Part shown: piece by piece, positions 1-6,725 of the stretch | How positions within the stretch are numbered: the first letter of the stretch is position 1 | How the letters are laid out: each line of letters opens with the position of its first letter | Assembly (NCBI GenBank): GCA_031178565.1 | Contig: JAPSIU010000016.1 | Location: 1-20,167 of the forward strand | DNA length: 20,167 nucleotides | Reading direction: 5' to 3' | From: Leucobacter sp. | Lineage (GTDB): Bacteria > Actinomycetota > Actinomycetes > Actinomycetales > Microbacteriaceae | Position numbers and translations under genes: made by a program | Notes under the pieces: model-generated | What the model was told of the DNA's origin: nothing | Seen by the model: the letters and a program-made list of their open reading frames with translations, nothing else | Databases searched by the model: none

Positions 1-241
1 CGGCCTGGCGGTGTAGCGGGGCGGGGTTCACCCCCCACTTGCCCGACGCGCCCGCCGGCGCGGCGCCGGCGCCCCCCGCCGCGGCCGCGACGAACACCAT
101 GGCGATCGCCATGACCACGACGCCAGCGAGGCGGCCGGAGGTCTTCAGCGGCGGTGCCGGCTTGAACTCGAAGAGCGCGGTATCGCCGGTCACCGCCCCG
201 GGCGCCGAGAACGGATCCCGCTTGCTGTCGGTCGAGAGCAT
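1..241 (-). CDS. Amino-acid ABC transporter permease, N-terminal part (runs off the left edge)
   Basis: The frame opens with ATG at 241-239 and stays open to the window edge, giving about 80 residues. It has a polar N-terminus of about 35 residues and then one strongly hydrophobic stretch (about residues 36-58, alanine/valine/glycine rich) that reads as a first membrane segment. The start codon shares one base with the stop of the solute-binding protein gene (TGATG), so the two are translationally coupled. That context, not a recognised domain, is the reason for calling it a permease: the conserved inner-membrane domain lies outside the window. It would form the membrane channel for the ligand bound by the neighbouring lipoprotein. 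The reading frame is well supported; the function is inferred. Confidence 0.6.
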   Translation of the reverse strand, partial: MLSTDSKRDPFSAPGAVTGDTALFEFKPAPPLKTSGRLAGVVVMAIAMVFVAAAAGGAGAAPAGASGKWGVNPAPLHRQA

Positions 242-1128
242 CACTGCTCGTCCCAGAAGGGAATATCGTCGGGGTGGCCGCCGTACCCCTCGTACAGCCA
301 CTTGGTCAGGATCGCATCGATCGTGCCGTCCTCGTGCATCTCGTCGATGATCTCGCTCGTCGGCGCGGTGTTCGGCGAGTCCTTCGGCAGCACCGCGGCG
401 AGGGGGCTGTCGGTGCGGAACTGGCCGATCACGACCGCCCTCTCGTCGGAGTTGTAGGCCAGCGGCATGAGCGTGATGGTGTCGTTCATGATCATGTCGA
501 CCTGCTTGGCCATGAGCGCCGCGAACATGTCGTCGTTGCCCTGGAAGGTGAGGGTCTCGGCGTCCGGGAACCGCTCGGCGACGACTTCCTCGGCCTTCGA
601 TCCGGCCAGGAAGCCGATGCGCGCGTCCGGCATGTCGGCGACCGTCTTGCCCTTGTCCTCGGCGCGCACGGCCACCCCGGTCTGGATGTGCATGTACGGC
701 GAGGAGAAGTCGACGACCTCCTCGCGCTCGGGTGTGACGATGACGTCCCAGAGCGACATGTCGTAGTTCTGCGTGCGGGCGGTGATGAGCGCCTCGAAGC
801 TGGTCGTCTCGATCACCACGTCGTCGAGGCCCGCGCGGTTCGCGATCTCGGCGGTCAGGCAGTAGAGGTACCCGTCCTCGACCTCGTCGGGCGATTCGCC
901 GGGGTAACCGCTCGGCGAGGGCCACGGGACCGCGATGGTGAGCACGCCGTCGGCGACGGTCTCGAGCTCGTGGGTGCCGGTCTTGTCGCTGATCTCGCAG
1001 TCGCCGAACGGCTTCGCCTCAGCGTCGGGCTCGGTCGTCCCGCCGCCCGCCGCGCAGCCGGACAGTGCCAGGGACACGATCCCGAGCGCGCTCAGCGCCC
1101 CCAGGATCCTCTTGGTCGATCGCATCAT
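241..1128 (-). CDS. Amino-acid-type ABC transporter substrate-binding lipoprotein (SBP family 3)
   Basis: This 295-residue protein has a lipoprotein signal peptide: basic start MMRSTKR, hydrophobic core, and lipobox LSGC with the lipidated cysteine at residue 25. The mature part shows the layout of extracellular solute-binding family 3: a first lobe with YPGESPDEVEDGYLYCLTAEI, then YDMSLWDVIVTPEREEVVDFS (a variant of the usual 'D-...-T..R-...-DFS.PY' stretch), and later GFLAGSKAEEVV typical of the second lobe. It would sit on the outer face of the membrane and deliver a polar amino acid or related compound to the permease. The first of two ATGs (1128) is chosen because GAGGAG lies eight bases upstream. 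It follows the third decarboxylase-like gene by 61 bases on the same strand, so it may belong to the same operon. The ligand cannot be read from the sequence. Confidence 0.88.
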   Translation of the reverse strand: MMRSTKRILGALSALGIVSLALSGCAAGGGTTEPDAEAKPFGDCEISDKTGTHELETVADGVLTIAVPWPSPSGYPGESPDEVEDGYLYCLTAEIANRAGLDDVVIETTSFEALITARTQNYDMSLWDVIVTPEREEVVDFSSPYMHIQTGVAVRAEDKGKTVADMPDARIGFLAGSKAEEVVAERFPDAETLTFQGNDDMFAALMAKQVDMIMNDTITLMPLAYNSDERAVVIGQFRTDSPLAAVLPKDSPNTAPTSEIIDEMHEDGTIDAILTKWLYEGYGGHPDDIPFWDEQ

Positions 1129-1189
1129 CGTCGATACTCCTCAATCTCATGTTTCTTGCGTGGGCGGAACGCGGGAGCGCTCCTTCTGG

Positions 1190-1948
1190 TCAGACGAGCG
1201 AGGCGACGACGCGGGGAATGCCGTTCTCCCGGCTCGAAACGTAGTTGCCGACGGTGTAGTCGGCGCCGAGCACCTCGACGATCTCGAGGGGTGCACCCGC
1301 GACCTGGATCTCGGGGCCGAACTCGACCGTCGCGCGACCGCGGCGCTTCGAGATCAATTGGAAATCGCGGCCCGCGTCGCGGCTGATCACCTTGAAGGAT
1401 TCGAATCCGGGGCCGTTGACCTCGGGCACGGCGCGCACCTGGAAGTGCGGGGCCATCTTCACGTCGCTCCAGCTCTCGCCGGTGACCGAGTCATCGAAGG
1501 TGAAGTCGACGTCGAAGACCGGGGTGTCGTAGTCCCAGGTCCTGGCGTGCAGCCCGCCCTCGGTCTCGTCGAGTGCGATCTTCGCGAAGCGCTTCGGGTA
1601 GCCCCACAGCTCGCGGCCCGACGCGACGCTCACGTGGCTGTCCTCCCACTCGAAGTAGTAGTTGCCGCCCCGTTCGCCGTTGATCTCGACGGGGAGCACG
1701 ATCGCCGCGTCGAAGTAGGGGTGGCTCGGGCGCCCCGTGAGCGCGCGGATGTTCGCGAAGTCGGCGACGGAGACGACGAAGCGATCGTCCGCGAGTGTGA
1801 AGGGCGTGGGTTCGAGCAGGCGTTCCATCTGCTCGCGGTCGCCCCGGCAGTGCACCGTGAGCGTGCGCAGCTCATCGCAGGCGTAGGTCTTGACCGGGCC
1901 GAAATCGAGGAAGTCGAAGAAGGAGGTCGGGTCGTAGTTCTGCTTCAT
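1190..1948 (-). CDS. Acetoacetate-decarboxylase-like protein, copy 1
   Basis: This 252-residue protein matches the acetoacetate decarboxylase (ADC) fold family. The signature GRELWGYPKR puts the Schiff-base lysine at residue 119 (K115 in the clostridial enzyme). The neighbouring lysine that lowers its pKa in true ADC is arginine here, and the equivalent of the clostridial active-site glutamate (E76) is aspartate (D80, in YFDAAIVLPV). Family members with such changes need not decarboxylate acetoacetate; some act as lyases, aldolases or dehydratases on related keto acids. The start ATG has AAAAGGA eight bases upstream. It is one of three tandem homologues; the shared blocks are CRGD, the V(A)DF stretch, FExED and GREx-WGYPK. 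The gap to copy 2 is 54 bases, and the same strand and spacing suggest one transcript. The reaction is unknown. Confidence 0.85.
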   Translation of the reverse strand: MKQNYDPTSFFDFLDFGPVKTYACDELRTLTVHCRGDREQMERLLEPTPFTLADDRFVVSVADFANIRALTGRPSHPYFDAAIVLPVEINGERGGNYYFEWEDSHVSVASGRELWGYPKRFAKIALDETEGGLHARTWDYDTPVFDVDFTFDDSVTGESWSDVKMAPHFQVRAVPEVNGPGFESFKVISRDAGRDFQLISKRRGRATVEFGPEIQVAGAPLEIVEVLGADYTVGNYVSSRENGIPRVVASLV

Positions 1949-2002
1949 CTGGGTGGTCCTTTTCCGTGCTGTCGTGGGTGTGCGTTCCGGGTGAGGTGCG
2001 GA

Positions 2003-2746
2003 TCAGAGCAGGCTCGCGATCTTTCGCGGCACTCCGTTCTCGGCGGTGGAGAAGTAGTCGCCGACGCGCAGCTCGGCGCCGAGCACCTCGACCAGTTCGA
2101 GGCGCTCGCCCTCGAGGATGCCGTTGGCGATGTCCACCTGTCCGATCCGGACCTCGGCGCGGCCGAGCAACCGGTCCTTCGCAACCCAGTCGCGGGATGG
2201 ATCGCGGGTGAGCACGTCGAGGCTCTCGAACGACGACCCCGCCTGCTGCGGCACCGCGCGCACCTGGTACTGCGGATAGATCGCGAGATCCCGCCAGCCG
2301 CTGTCGTCGATGGTCTCGTCGAAGTCGACCTCGATGGAGAAGACCTCGGTGTCGTAGTCGTACACGCGGGTCGAGATGCCCGCCGCGCTCTCCTGCCACT
2401 CGACTCGGGCGAGCGCCTTCGGGTACCCCCAGGCCTCGCGGCCCATCGCCACCGATTCGTGCTGATCCTCGTACTCGAAGAAGTAGGATCCGCCGGCGCC
2501 GCCTTGAAACGCGACCGGCAGTACGAGGCTGGCGTCGAACCAACCCGGGCCGCTCGAGAAGTCAGCGACTCCCAGCACGAACACGTCGCTCTGCAGCTCG
2601 AACGGGGTGTAGCTCGCCAGCCGCTCGAGCTGATCCCGATCGCCGCGGCAGAACACCCAGAGCTGCCGCAGATCCCGCACCTCGTAGGTGCTGTTGCCCG
2701 GCATGGATCCGGTGAACCTCTTGAAGGACTCGATGTCGTAGGTCAT
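2003..2746 (-). CDS. Acetoacetate-decarboxylase-like protein, copy 2
   Basis: This is a 247-residue ADC-family protein. The signature GREAWGYPKA gives the Schiff-base lysine at residue 110, but the next residue is alanine, unlike lysine in classical ADC and arginine in copies 1 and 3. The position of the clostridial glutamate is aspartate (D71). The open frame extends upstream to 3151, but that extension lies inside copy 3 in another frame. The ATG at 2746 is preceded by GGGGGAGAGG at good spacing and only 14 bases separate it from the copy 3 stop, so it is the real start. The changed residue beside the lysine suggests that this copy has a different reactivity or is a non-catalytic partner subunit; this is inference. 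Co-transcription with copies 1 and 3 is very likely. Confidence 0.85.
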   Translation of the reverse strand: MTYDIESFKRFTGSMPGNSTYEVRDLRQLWVFCRGDRDQLERLASYTPFELQSDVFVLGVADFSSGPGWFDASLVLPVAFQGGAGGSYFFEYEDQHESVAMGREAWGYPKALARVEWQESAAGISTRVYDYDTEVFSIEVDFDETIDDSGWRDLAIYPQYQVRAVPQQAGSSFESLDVLTRDPSRDWVAKDRLLGRAEVRIGQVDIANGILEGERLELVEVLGAELRVGDYFSTAENGVPRKIASLL

Positions 2747-2760
2747 ATCGCCTCTCCCCC

Positions 2761-3522
2761 TCACACCAGCGACCCGAGGGTCACCGGAGTCCCGTTCTCG
2801 GCCGTCGAGGCGAAGTCGCCCACGACGTACTCGGCGCCCAGCACTTCGAGCACCTCGAGCGGTCGCCCCTCCAGCACGCCCGATCCGATGTCGACGGGCC
2901 CGAGCCTCACCGAACCGCGGCCGTAGCGGCGCTCCTTGACGACGAAGTTCGCGGCGGTGTTGCGCTTGATGATGTCGAAGTGGGAGAAGGAGTCGCCGTC
3001 GAACTCCGGCACGGCCCGCACCTGGATGTTCGGAGCGAAGTCGAGATGCGACCAGGCCTCGCCCGTCACGGCGTCGTCGAACTCGACGGAGACGTCGATC
3101 AGCTCGGTCTCGTAGTGCCAGGTCCTGCCCCTCGCGCCCGCCTCGTCCCACTCGAGCGAGATCTTCGCGTAGCGCTTCGGGTACCCCCAGAGCTCGCGGC
3201 CGGTCGCGGTGCTCCAGTGCTCGTCCTCGAACTCGAAGAAGTAGGTGCCTCCCCTCTGCTCGTCGTACGAGACGGGGATGATGATCCCGCTGTCGAAGTA
3301 CCGGCCCTGCGTCATCGTGCAGTTCTCGAAGTCGGCGACCGTGACCACGAAGACGTCGCCCTCGAGCCGCAGCGGGGTGTGCGAGATCAGTTGGCGGAGC
3401 TGCGCCTCATCACCGCGGCAGTAGACGTTGAGCGTCTTGAGGTCGGGGCAGCGGTACTCCTGGTCGCCGGGATCGAAGCCCAGGAACTTGAAGAACCTCG
3501 CCGGTTCGAACTGCTCCGCCAA
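2761..3522 (-). CDS. Acetoacetate-decarboxylase-like protein, copy 3 (first in transcript), TTG start
   Basis: This ADC-family protein has 253 residues from the TTG start at 3522. The signature GRELWGYPKR gives the Schiff-base lysine at residue 116 followed by arginine; aspartate D77 replaces the clostridial glutamate. A GTG at 3567 would give 268 residues. The TTG is preferred for two reasons: AAAGGAG sits six bases upstream of it, whereas nothing like a ribosome site precedes the GTG, and the resulting N-terminus (EQFEPARFFKFLGF) lines up with no gap with that of copy 1 (QNYDPTSFFDFLDF). It is the promoter-proximal gene of the cluster, downstream of a perfect palindrome that is a likely GntR operator. 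Its activity is unassigned, as for the other copies. Confidence 0.85.
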   Translation of the reverse strand: MAEQFEPARFFKFLGFDPGDQEYRCPDLKTLNVYCRGDEAQLRQLISHTPLRLEGDVFVVTVADFENCTMTQGRYFDSGIIIPVSYDEQRGGTYFFEFEDEHWSTATGRELWGYPKRYAKISLEWDEAGARGRTWHYETELIDVSVEFDDAVTGEAWSHLDFAPNIQVRAVPEFDGDSFSHFDIIKRNTAANFVVKERRYGRGSVRLGPVDIGSGVLEGRPLEVLEVLGAEYVVGDFASTAENGTPVTLGSLV

Positions 3523-3582
3523 TCGCTGCTCCTTTGCCGAGAAAGTGTGACGATCAGAGAGTAACACATTGACATTTCAGTT

Positions 3583-3598
3583 ATGTAAGTAGTTACAT
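3583..3598. promoter_or_regulatory. Perfect palindrome, likely operator of the GntR/FCD regulator
   Basis: The sequence is ATGTAA-GTAG-TTACAT, two perfect 6-base arms around a 4-base centre, in an A/T-rich island of an otherwise G/C-rich region. It lies 60 bases upstream of the TTG start of the first decarboxylase-like gene and downstream of the GntR/FCD regulator gene. Size, symmetry and the T-N-GT/AC-N-A type arms fit FadR-subfamily operators. Binding by the neighbouring regulator is inferred, not shown. Confidence 0.6.
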
Positions 3599-3641
3599 TT
3601 TCTTTGACTGCGGCGTCGGGGTTCTGGGCGCACGGGGGCTC

Positions 3642-3666
3642 GACGTCCGCGACTTCGCGGGTCGTC
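3642..3666 (-). terminator. Possible hairpin between the GntR gene and the decarboxylase-like cluster
   Basis: Arms GACG-CCGCG and CGCGG-CGTC can pair around an ACTT loop, with a small internal bulge. The hairpin lies 12 bases past the regulator stop codon. There is no clear T-run after it, so it could be a weak terminator, a processing hairpin or chance in G/C-rich DNA. Confidence 0.25.
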
Positions 3667-3677
3667 CGGGAGAAGAA

Positions 3678-4391
3678 TCAGGCCGAGCCGAGCTTGCGCA
3701 GCATCGCGAGTGCATCCTCGGTGTCCTGCTGGACATGCTGACGCATGAGCTCCTCGGCCCGATCCCCGTCTCGGGCCGTCAACGCCTCCGCCAGGTCGCG
3801 ATAGCGCTGGGTATCGTACTCCGCGAGCGAGAACCCGCCGCTCCCCCCGGGCTGCAGGCGGTGGCAGTAGAACCAGATCCGCAGCGCGTGCGCGAAGTGG
3901 CGCTCGAGATCGAACACGAGGCTCGGATTATGCGTCTGCTGATAGATCATCCGGTGCAGCTGGTTGTCGAACTCGGTGAACCGCATGAGGGTCGGCAGCT
4001 CGTCGCCCTGCGACGAGACCTCCTCCATCAGGTCGACGAGCCTTGACACCTCCTGATGCTCCTCGGACCTTCCGCGAGCGGCGGCGAGCCGAGCGGCGAG
4101 GCCCTCGAGCTCGACTCGGATCTCGAGTTCCCACTGGATCGCGTTCAGGCTGATCTCGGCCACGAGCGTGCCACGCCGCGGCAGGATCATCACCAGGCCG
4201 TCGTACTCGAGCCGCCGCAGAGCCTGGCGCACCGGCGACAGTCCGACTCCGAGTTCGATGCTCAGCTGTTTCTCGTTGAGCACCTCGAGAGGCTTGTAGT
4301 CGAGGTGGACGATTCGTTGCCAGATCTCCTGGTACGCGCGGTCGCCAAGGCCCCGCTCGCCATTCTCCGCACCGGAGTTCTTCGCTCGCAT
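3678..4391 (-). CDS. GntR-family transcriptional regulator, FCD (FadR) subfamily
   Basis: This 237-residue protein has an N-terminal winged helix-turn-helix (about residues 15-78), with the GntR hallmark LSIELGVGLSPVRQALRRLE followed by the wing LPRRGTLVAEI. The all-helical C-terminal domain (about 85-230) fits FCD: FDNQLH (D142, H146) and a late H219 are candidates for the metal and ligand site usual in this subfamily, although the third usual histidine near residue 192 is not obvious. The start ATG at 4391 has GAAGG five bases upstream; the open frame upstream of it is not coding-like. It lies directly upstream of the three decarboxylase-like genes and is probably their ligand-responsive repressor. 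The FCD family typically senses small organic acids, so an acid intermediate of the pathway is a reasonable guess at the effector. Confidence 0.88.
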   Translation of the reverse strand: MRAKNSGAENGERGLGDRAYQEIWQRIVHLDYKPLEVLNEKQLSIELGVGLSPVRQALRRLEYDGLVMILPRRGTLVAEISLNAIQWELEIRVELEGLAARLAAARGRSEEHQEVSRLVDLMEEVSSQGDELPTLMRFTEFDNQLHRMIYQQTHNPSLVFDLERHFAHALRIWFYCHRLQPGGSGGFSLAEYDTQRYRDLAEALTARDGDRAEELMRQHVQQDTEDALAMLRKLGSA

Positions 4392-4443
4392 CGCACCTTC
4401 GTTCTCAGGTTTCCTTCGAGTCAGGCTAACACTGGTTGAAGAC

Positions 4444-4451
4444 TTACATTT
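4444..4451. promoter_or_regulatory. Half-site matching the palindrome ahead of the decarboxylase genes
   Basis: The octamer TTACATTT occurs here, about 55 bases upstream of the regulator start, and again as the right arm of the palindrome at 3593-3600. The opposite arm is degenerate. This would fit weak autoregulation of the GntR gene; it is suggestive only. Confidence 0.3.
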
Positions 4452-4555
4452 CACGAATGAGGGCCGGAGCCGACTTGGGGCCGGATCGGCGCCGGATCCC
4501 GACGCGCTGCGCCTTTCCGGGCGCGCCCCGCCCGCTCGGTGAGCGTGAGCTCCGC

Positions 4556-5185
4556 TCAGGCGGTCTCGTACACGCCTGCGACCGACGCGCTCACGGTGAT
4601 CTCGGCGACCGTGACCTCGGCCGTTCCTCCATCCGCGGCGCGCGCCGAGGCGAATCGGGCCGGCGGCTGCAGTCCGCCGGCGGACGAGTCGGAGATGCTG
4701 ACGACGGCGCCGATCCGCTCCCCCAGCGCCTCCGCGTAGTCCTCGGCGACCGCCCGCGCCTCGTCCACCGCGTCCTTGCGCGCGCGGCGCTCGCACACCC
4801 GGCGGGAGGCCTCGGTGAGCGACCATGCGACGTCGGTGAAGAGCCCGGCCTCGGCGAGCTCGGCGATGAACCCGCTCACCAGGTCGAGATTGGACAGCTT
4901 GATCCGCACCCGGCTCGATGTCGTGTACTCGACGATGACCGTCTTCTTGCTTCCGGCAGCGTAACTCTTGTTCGCCCAGGTGCTGATGGGATCTGCGGCG
5001 TGCCAGGTCGCGTCCCCGCTCGCTCGCAGCTGCTCTGCGCGCTGCACCACCCAGTTGTGGAGTCTCGTCGCTGCCGCGATGCTCTCGGGTCGAGCACGCG
5101 AGGTGACGGAGACCCGGGCGGTGACGGTCGCGCGCTCCGCTCGGAGGTGCAGTTCGCTGGTGCCGGTGGCGTGGATCGTGGTCAT
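4556..5185 (-). CDS. SIMPL-domain (DUF541) protein
   Basis: This 209-residue protein shows the SIMPL pattern: an opening beta stretch (TTIHATGTSELHLRAERATV), a central SKKTVIVEYTTSSRVRIKLSNL block, a helical segment VCERRARKDAVDEARAVAEDYAEALG, and a closing stretch ending in VTVAEITVSASVAGVYET. The R(K)DA...A..A..YA..LG helix is the most recognisable part. There is no signal peptide or membrane segment, so this version is probably cytoplasmic, unlike many periplasmic relatives. The family's biochemical role is poorly known. The gene stands alone: 164 bases from the GntR start on one side and 166 bases from the MFS stop on the other, with a terminator between it and the MFS gene. Confidence 0.8.
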   Translation of the reverse strand: MTTIHATGTSELHLRAERATVTARVSVTSRARPESIAAATRLHNWVVQRAEQLRASGDATWHAADPISTWANKSYAAGSKKTVIVEYTTSSRVRIKLSNLDLVSGFIAELAEAGLFTDVAWSLTEASRRVCERRARKDAVDEARAVAEDYAEALGERIGAVVSISDSSAGGLQPPARFASARAADGGTAEVTVAEITVSASVAGVYETA

Positions 5186-5284
5186 GCCTCACGGTAGCAT
5201 TCGCGGAAGCCGGGCGACCACTCGCCCGCTTGTGCAGGTTCTCCACCGCCGCCTCGCCTCCCAGTGACAGCAGTGGAACGAAAC

Positions 5285-5333
5285 GGAACCGGCAGGATCT
5301 TCTGTTCAGGTCAGATGCGAACCTGCCGGCTCC
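5285..5333 (-). terminator. Hairpin terminator of the monooxygenase operon
   Basis: GGAACCGGCAGG (5285-5296) pairs with CCTGCCGGCTCC (5322-5333) at 11 of 12 positions, including a perfect 8-bp core CCGGCAGG/CCTGCCGG, around a 25-base loop. It starts 18 bases past the MFS stop on the minus strand and is followed by a T-rich tail (TTTCGTT). The position fits the end of the five-gene operon. Confidence 0.6.
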
Positions 5334-5351
5334 GTATGGTCGTCTTGCCAC

Positions 5352-6674
5352 TCAGTCAAGTGGTTTGCGGCTTGTCTCCTTCATCGTCAGGATGACGATC
5401 AGCGAGATGAGTGCGGCGCCGACGCCGATAAAGCCGGCTGCCGAGTTCCCTCCAGTTCCAACGATGAGCGCGGTCGCGATGAACGGGGCCGTACCGCCGA
5501 AGAGGGTGTTCGAGATGTTCCAACCGAGTGACATGGCACTGAATCGGACTTCTGCAGGAAACAGTTCAGCCAATGCGGCCGGGCCCGGCCCGGCGTACGC
5601 GGCGAGAAGCGCGGCCGTCAGGGTTTGGAAACCATAGGCTGCAGCGATCGAGCCGTGCTCCAGCACCAGCATCATGGGCCAGCTCACCAGGAGGAACCCC
5701 ACACTCGCGGTGATGAGCAGGGGCTTACGCCCGATTCGGTCGGAAAGGGCACCGAAGACCGGGATGAGAATCGCGAACAGCACGATCGCGAGCAGGTTCG
5801 AGAACTGCGCGTCCTGGGGGTTCACTCCGGCGACCGTTTTGAGGAACGTCGGGATGTAGGTGAGGAAGTAGTAGTAGCCGATAGCCCAGAGAGTGACGAA
5901 TCCAACCGCTTTCACGATCGCCACGGGGTGCTGCGCAATCGCTCGAATGACCGGACTGCGCTTGTTCGCGATGGCTTCGGTCGCTTCGAGCTTCTTGTAC
6001 GACGGAGTCTCCTCCATGCCCAACCGGAGCCAGATGGCGACCACTCCTGTCAGGATCCCGACCAGGAACGGAAGTCGCCAGGCCCAGGCGAGCAGTGTCT
6101 CCTGATCGAAGAGGAACGCCATGAGGAGCGAAACGAGCGATGCGAGAAGAAAGCCGCTGGCGGAGCTGACCTGCTGCCAGCTGCCCAGGAAGCCTCGCCT
6201 GTGCACCGGGGCGTGCTCGACGATGAAGGTCGCCGAGCCCGCGGTCTCGCCGGCGGTGGCGATCCCCTGCCCCAGCCTGATGACGACCAGCAGGAATGGG
6301 GCGATCACGCCGATCTGTTCATATGTCGGCAGGACGCCGATGGCCGTGGTGCAGATCGCCATGAGGAGCACCGACCAGTAGAGTGTGATCTTTCGGCCAT
6401 GTTTGTCACCCATGTGACCGAATATGATCGCACCGACTGGACGGGCCAGGAATCCTGCCGCGAAGACAGCGAACGTGGCGAGCAGTCCGGCGGTCGCGTC
6501 TGCCGACGGAAAGAACAAGGCTGACAGTGTGACAGCCGAGAATGCGTAGATCACGTTGTCGTACTGCTCGAGCATGTTCCCGATTGCGCCGGCGGCCGTG
6601 GCGCGCACGGAGGTTCGTCGACGAGTCGTCGATGCCCTGTGGTCGATACTGGGAGCTGAAACATCGTTGTTCAT
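5352..6674 (-). CDS. MFS transporter, metabolite:H+ symporter (MHS) type
   Basis: This 440-residue protein has about twelve hydrophobic segments. The MFS loop 2-3 motif reads GHMGDKHGRK (about residues 87-96) and its second-half repeat reads GALSDRIGRKPLL, both clear signatures of the sugar-porter/MHS branch that includes KgtP, ShiA and ProP. The opening RATAAGAIGNMLEQYDNVIYAF is also MHS-like, with EQYD where most members have EWYD. It should import a small organic acid or zwitterionic compound by proton symport. It is the last gene of the operon, 51 bases after the flavin reductase fusion, with a modest AGGG ribosome site upstream. The likely cargo is the substrate of the co-transcribed oxygenase, inferred from context only. 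Confidence 0.88.
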   Translation of the reverse strand: MNNDVSAPSIDHRASTTRRRTSVRATAAGAIGNMLEQYDNVIYAFSAVTLSALFFPSADATAGLLATFAVFAAGFLARPVGAIIFGHMGDKHGRKITLYWSVLLMAICTTAIGVLPTYEQIGVIAPFLLVVIRLGQGIATAGETAGSATFIVEHAPVHRRGFLGSWQQVSSASGFLLASLVSLLMAFLFDQETLLAWAWRLPFLVGILTGVVAIWLRLGMEETPSYKKLEATEAIANKRSPVIRAIAQHPVAIVKAVGFVTLWAIGYYYFLTYIPTFLKTVAGVNPQDAQFSNLLAIVLFAILIPVFGALSDRIGRKPLLITASVGFLLVSWPMMLVLEHGSIAAAYGFQTLTAALLAAYAGPGPAALAELFPAEVRFSAMSLGWNISNTLFGGTAPFIATALIVGTGGNSAAGFIGVGAALISLIVILTMKETSRKPLD

Positions 6675-6725
6675 TTGACCCTGCTTTCATTGTTTGCCGA
6701 GGGAGAGCTCGGCGACGGGGAAGGT

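Noticed and set aside
1174..1183. Palindrome GGAGCGCTCC between copy 1 and the lipoprotein gene
   Set aside because: Only ten bases in G/C-rich DNA, no accompanying promoter elements; too likely by chance.
274..1386. Long plus-strand open frame of 370 codons
   Set aside because: It is antisense to the solute-binding lipoprotein and the first decarboxylase-like gene, is arginine/valine-rich without domains, and has no ribosome site; typical G/C-rich shadow.
935..2926. Plus-strand open frame of 663 codons
   Set aside because: Mirror frame of the three decarboxylase-like genes; its internal similarity simply reflects their repetition on the other strand.
2747..3151. N-terminal extension of decarboxylase copy 2
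   Set aside because: It lies within copy 3 in another frame; the ATG at 2746 with a strong ribosome site and homology defines the start.
4392..5351. Upstream extension of the GntR frame to 5351
   Set aside because: Antisense-like, arginine-rich and overlapping the SIMPL gene; the ATG at 4391 with GAAGG is the start.
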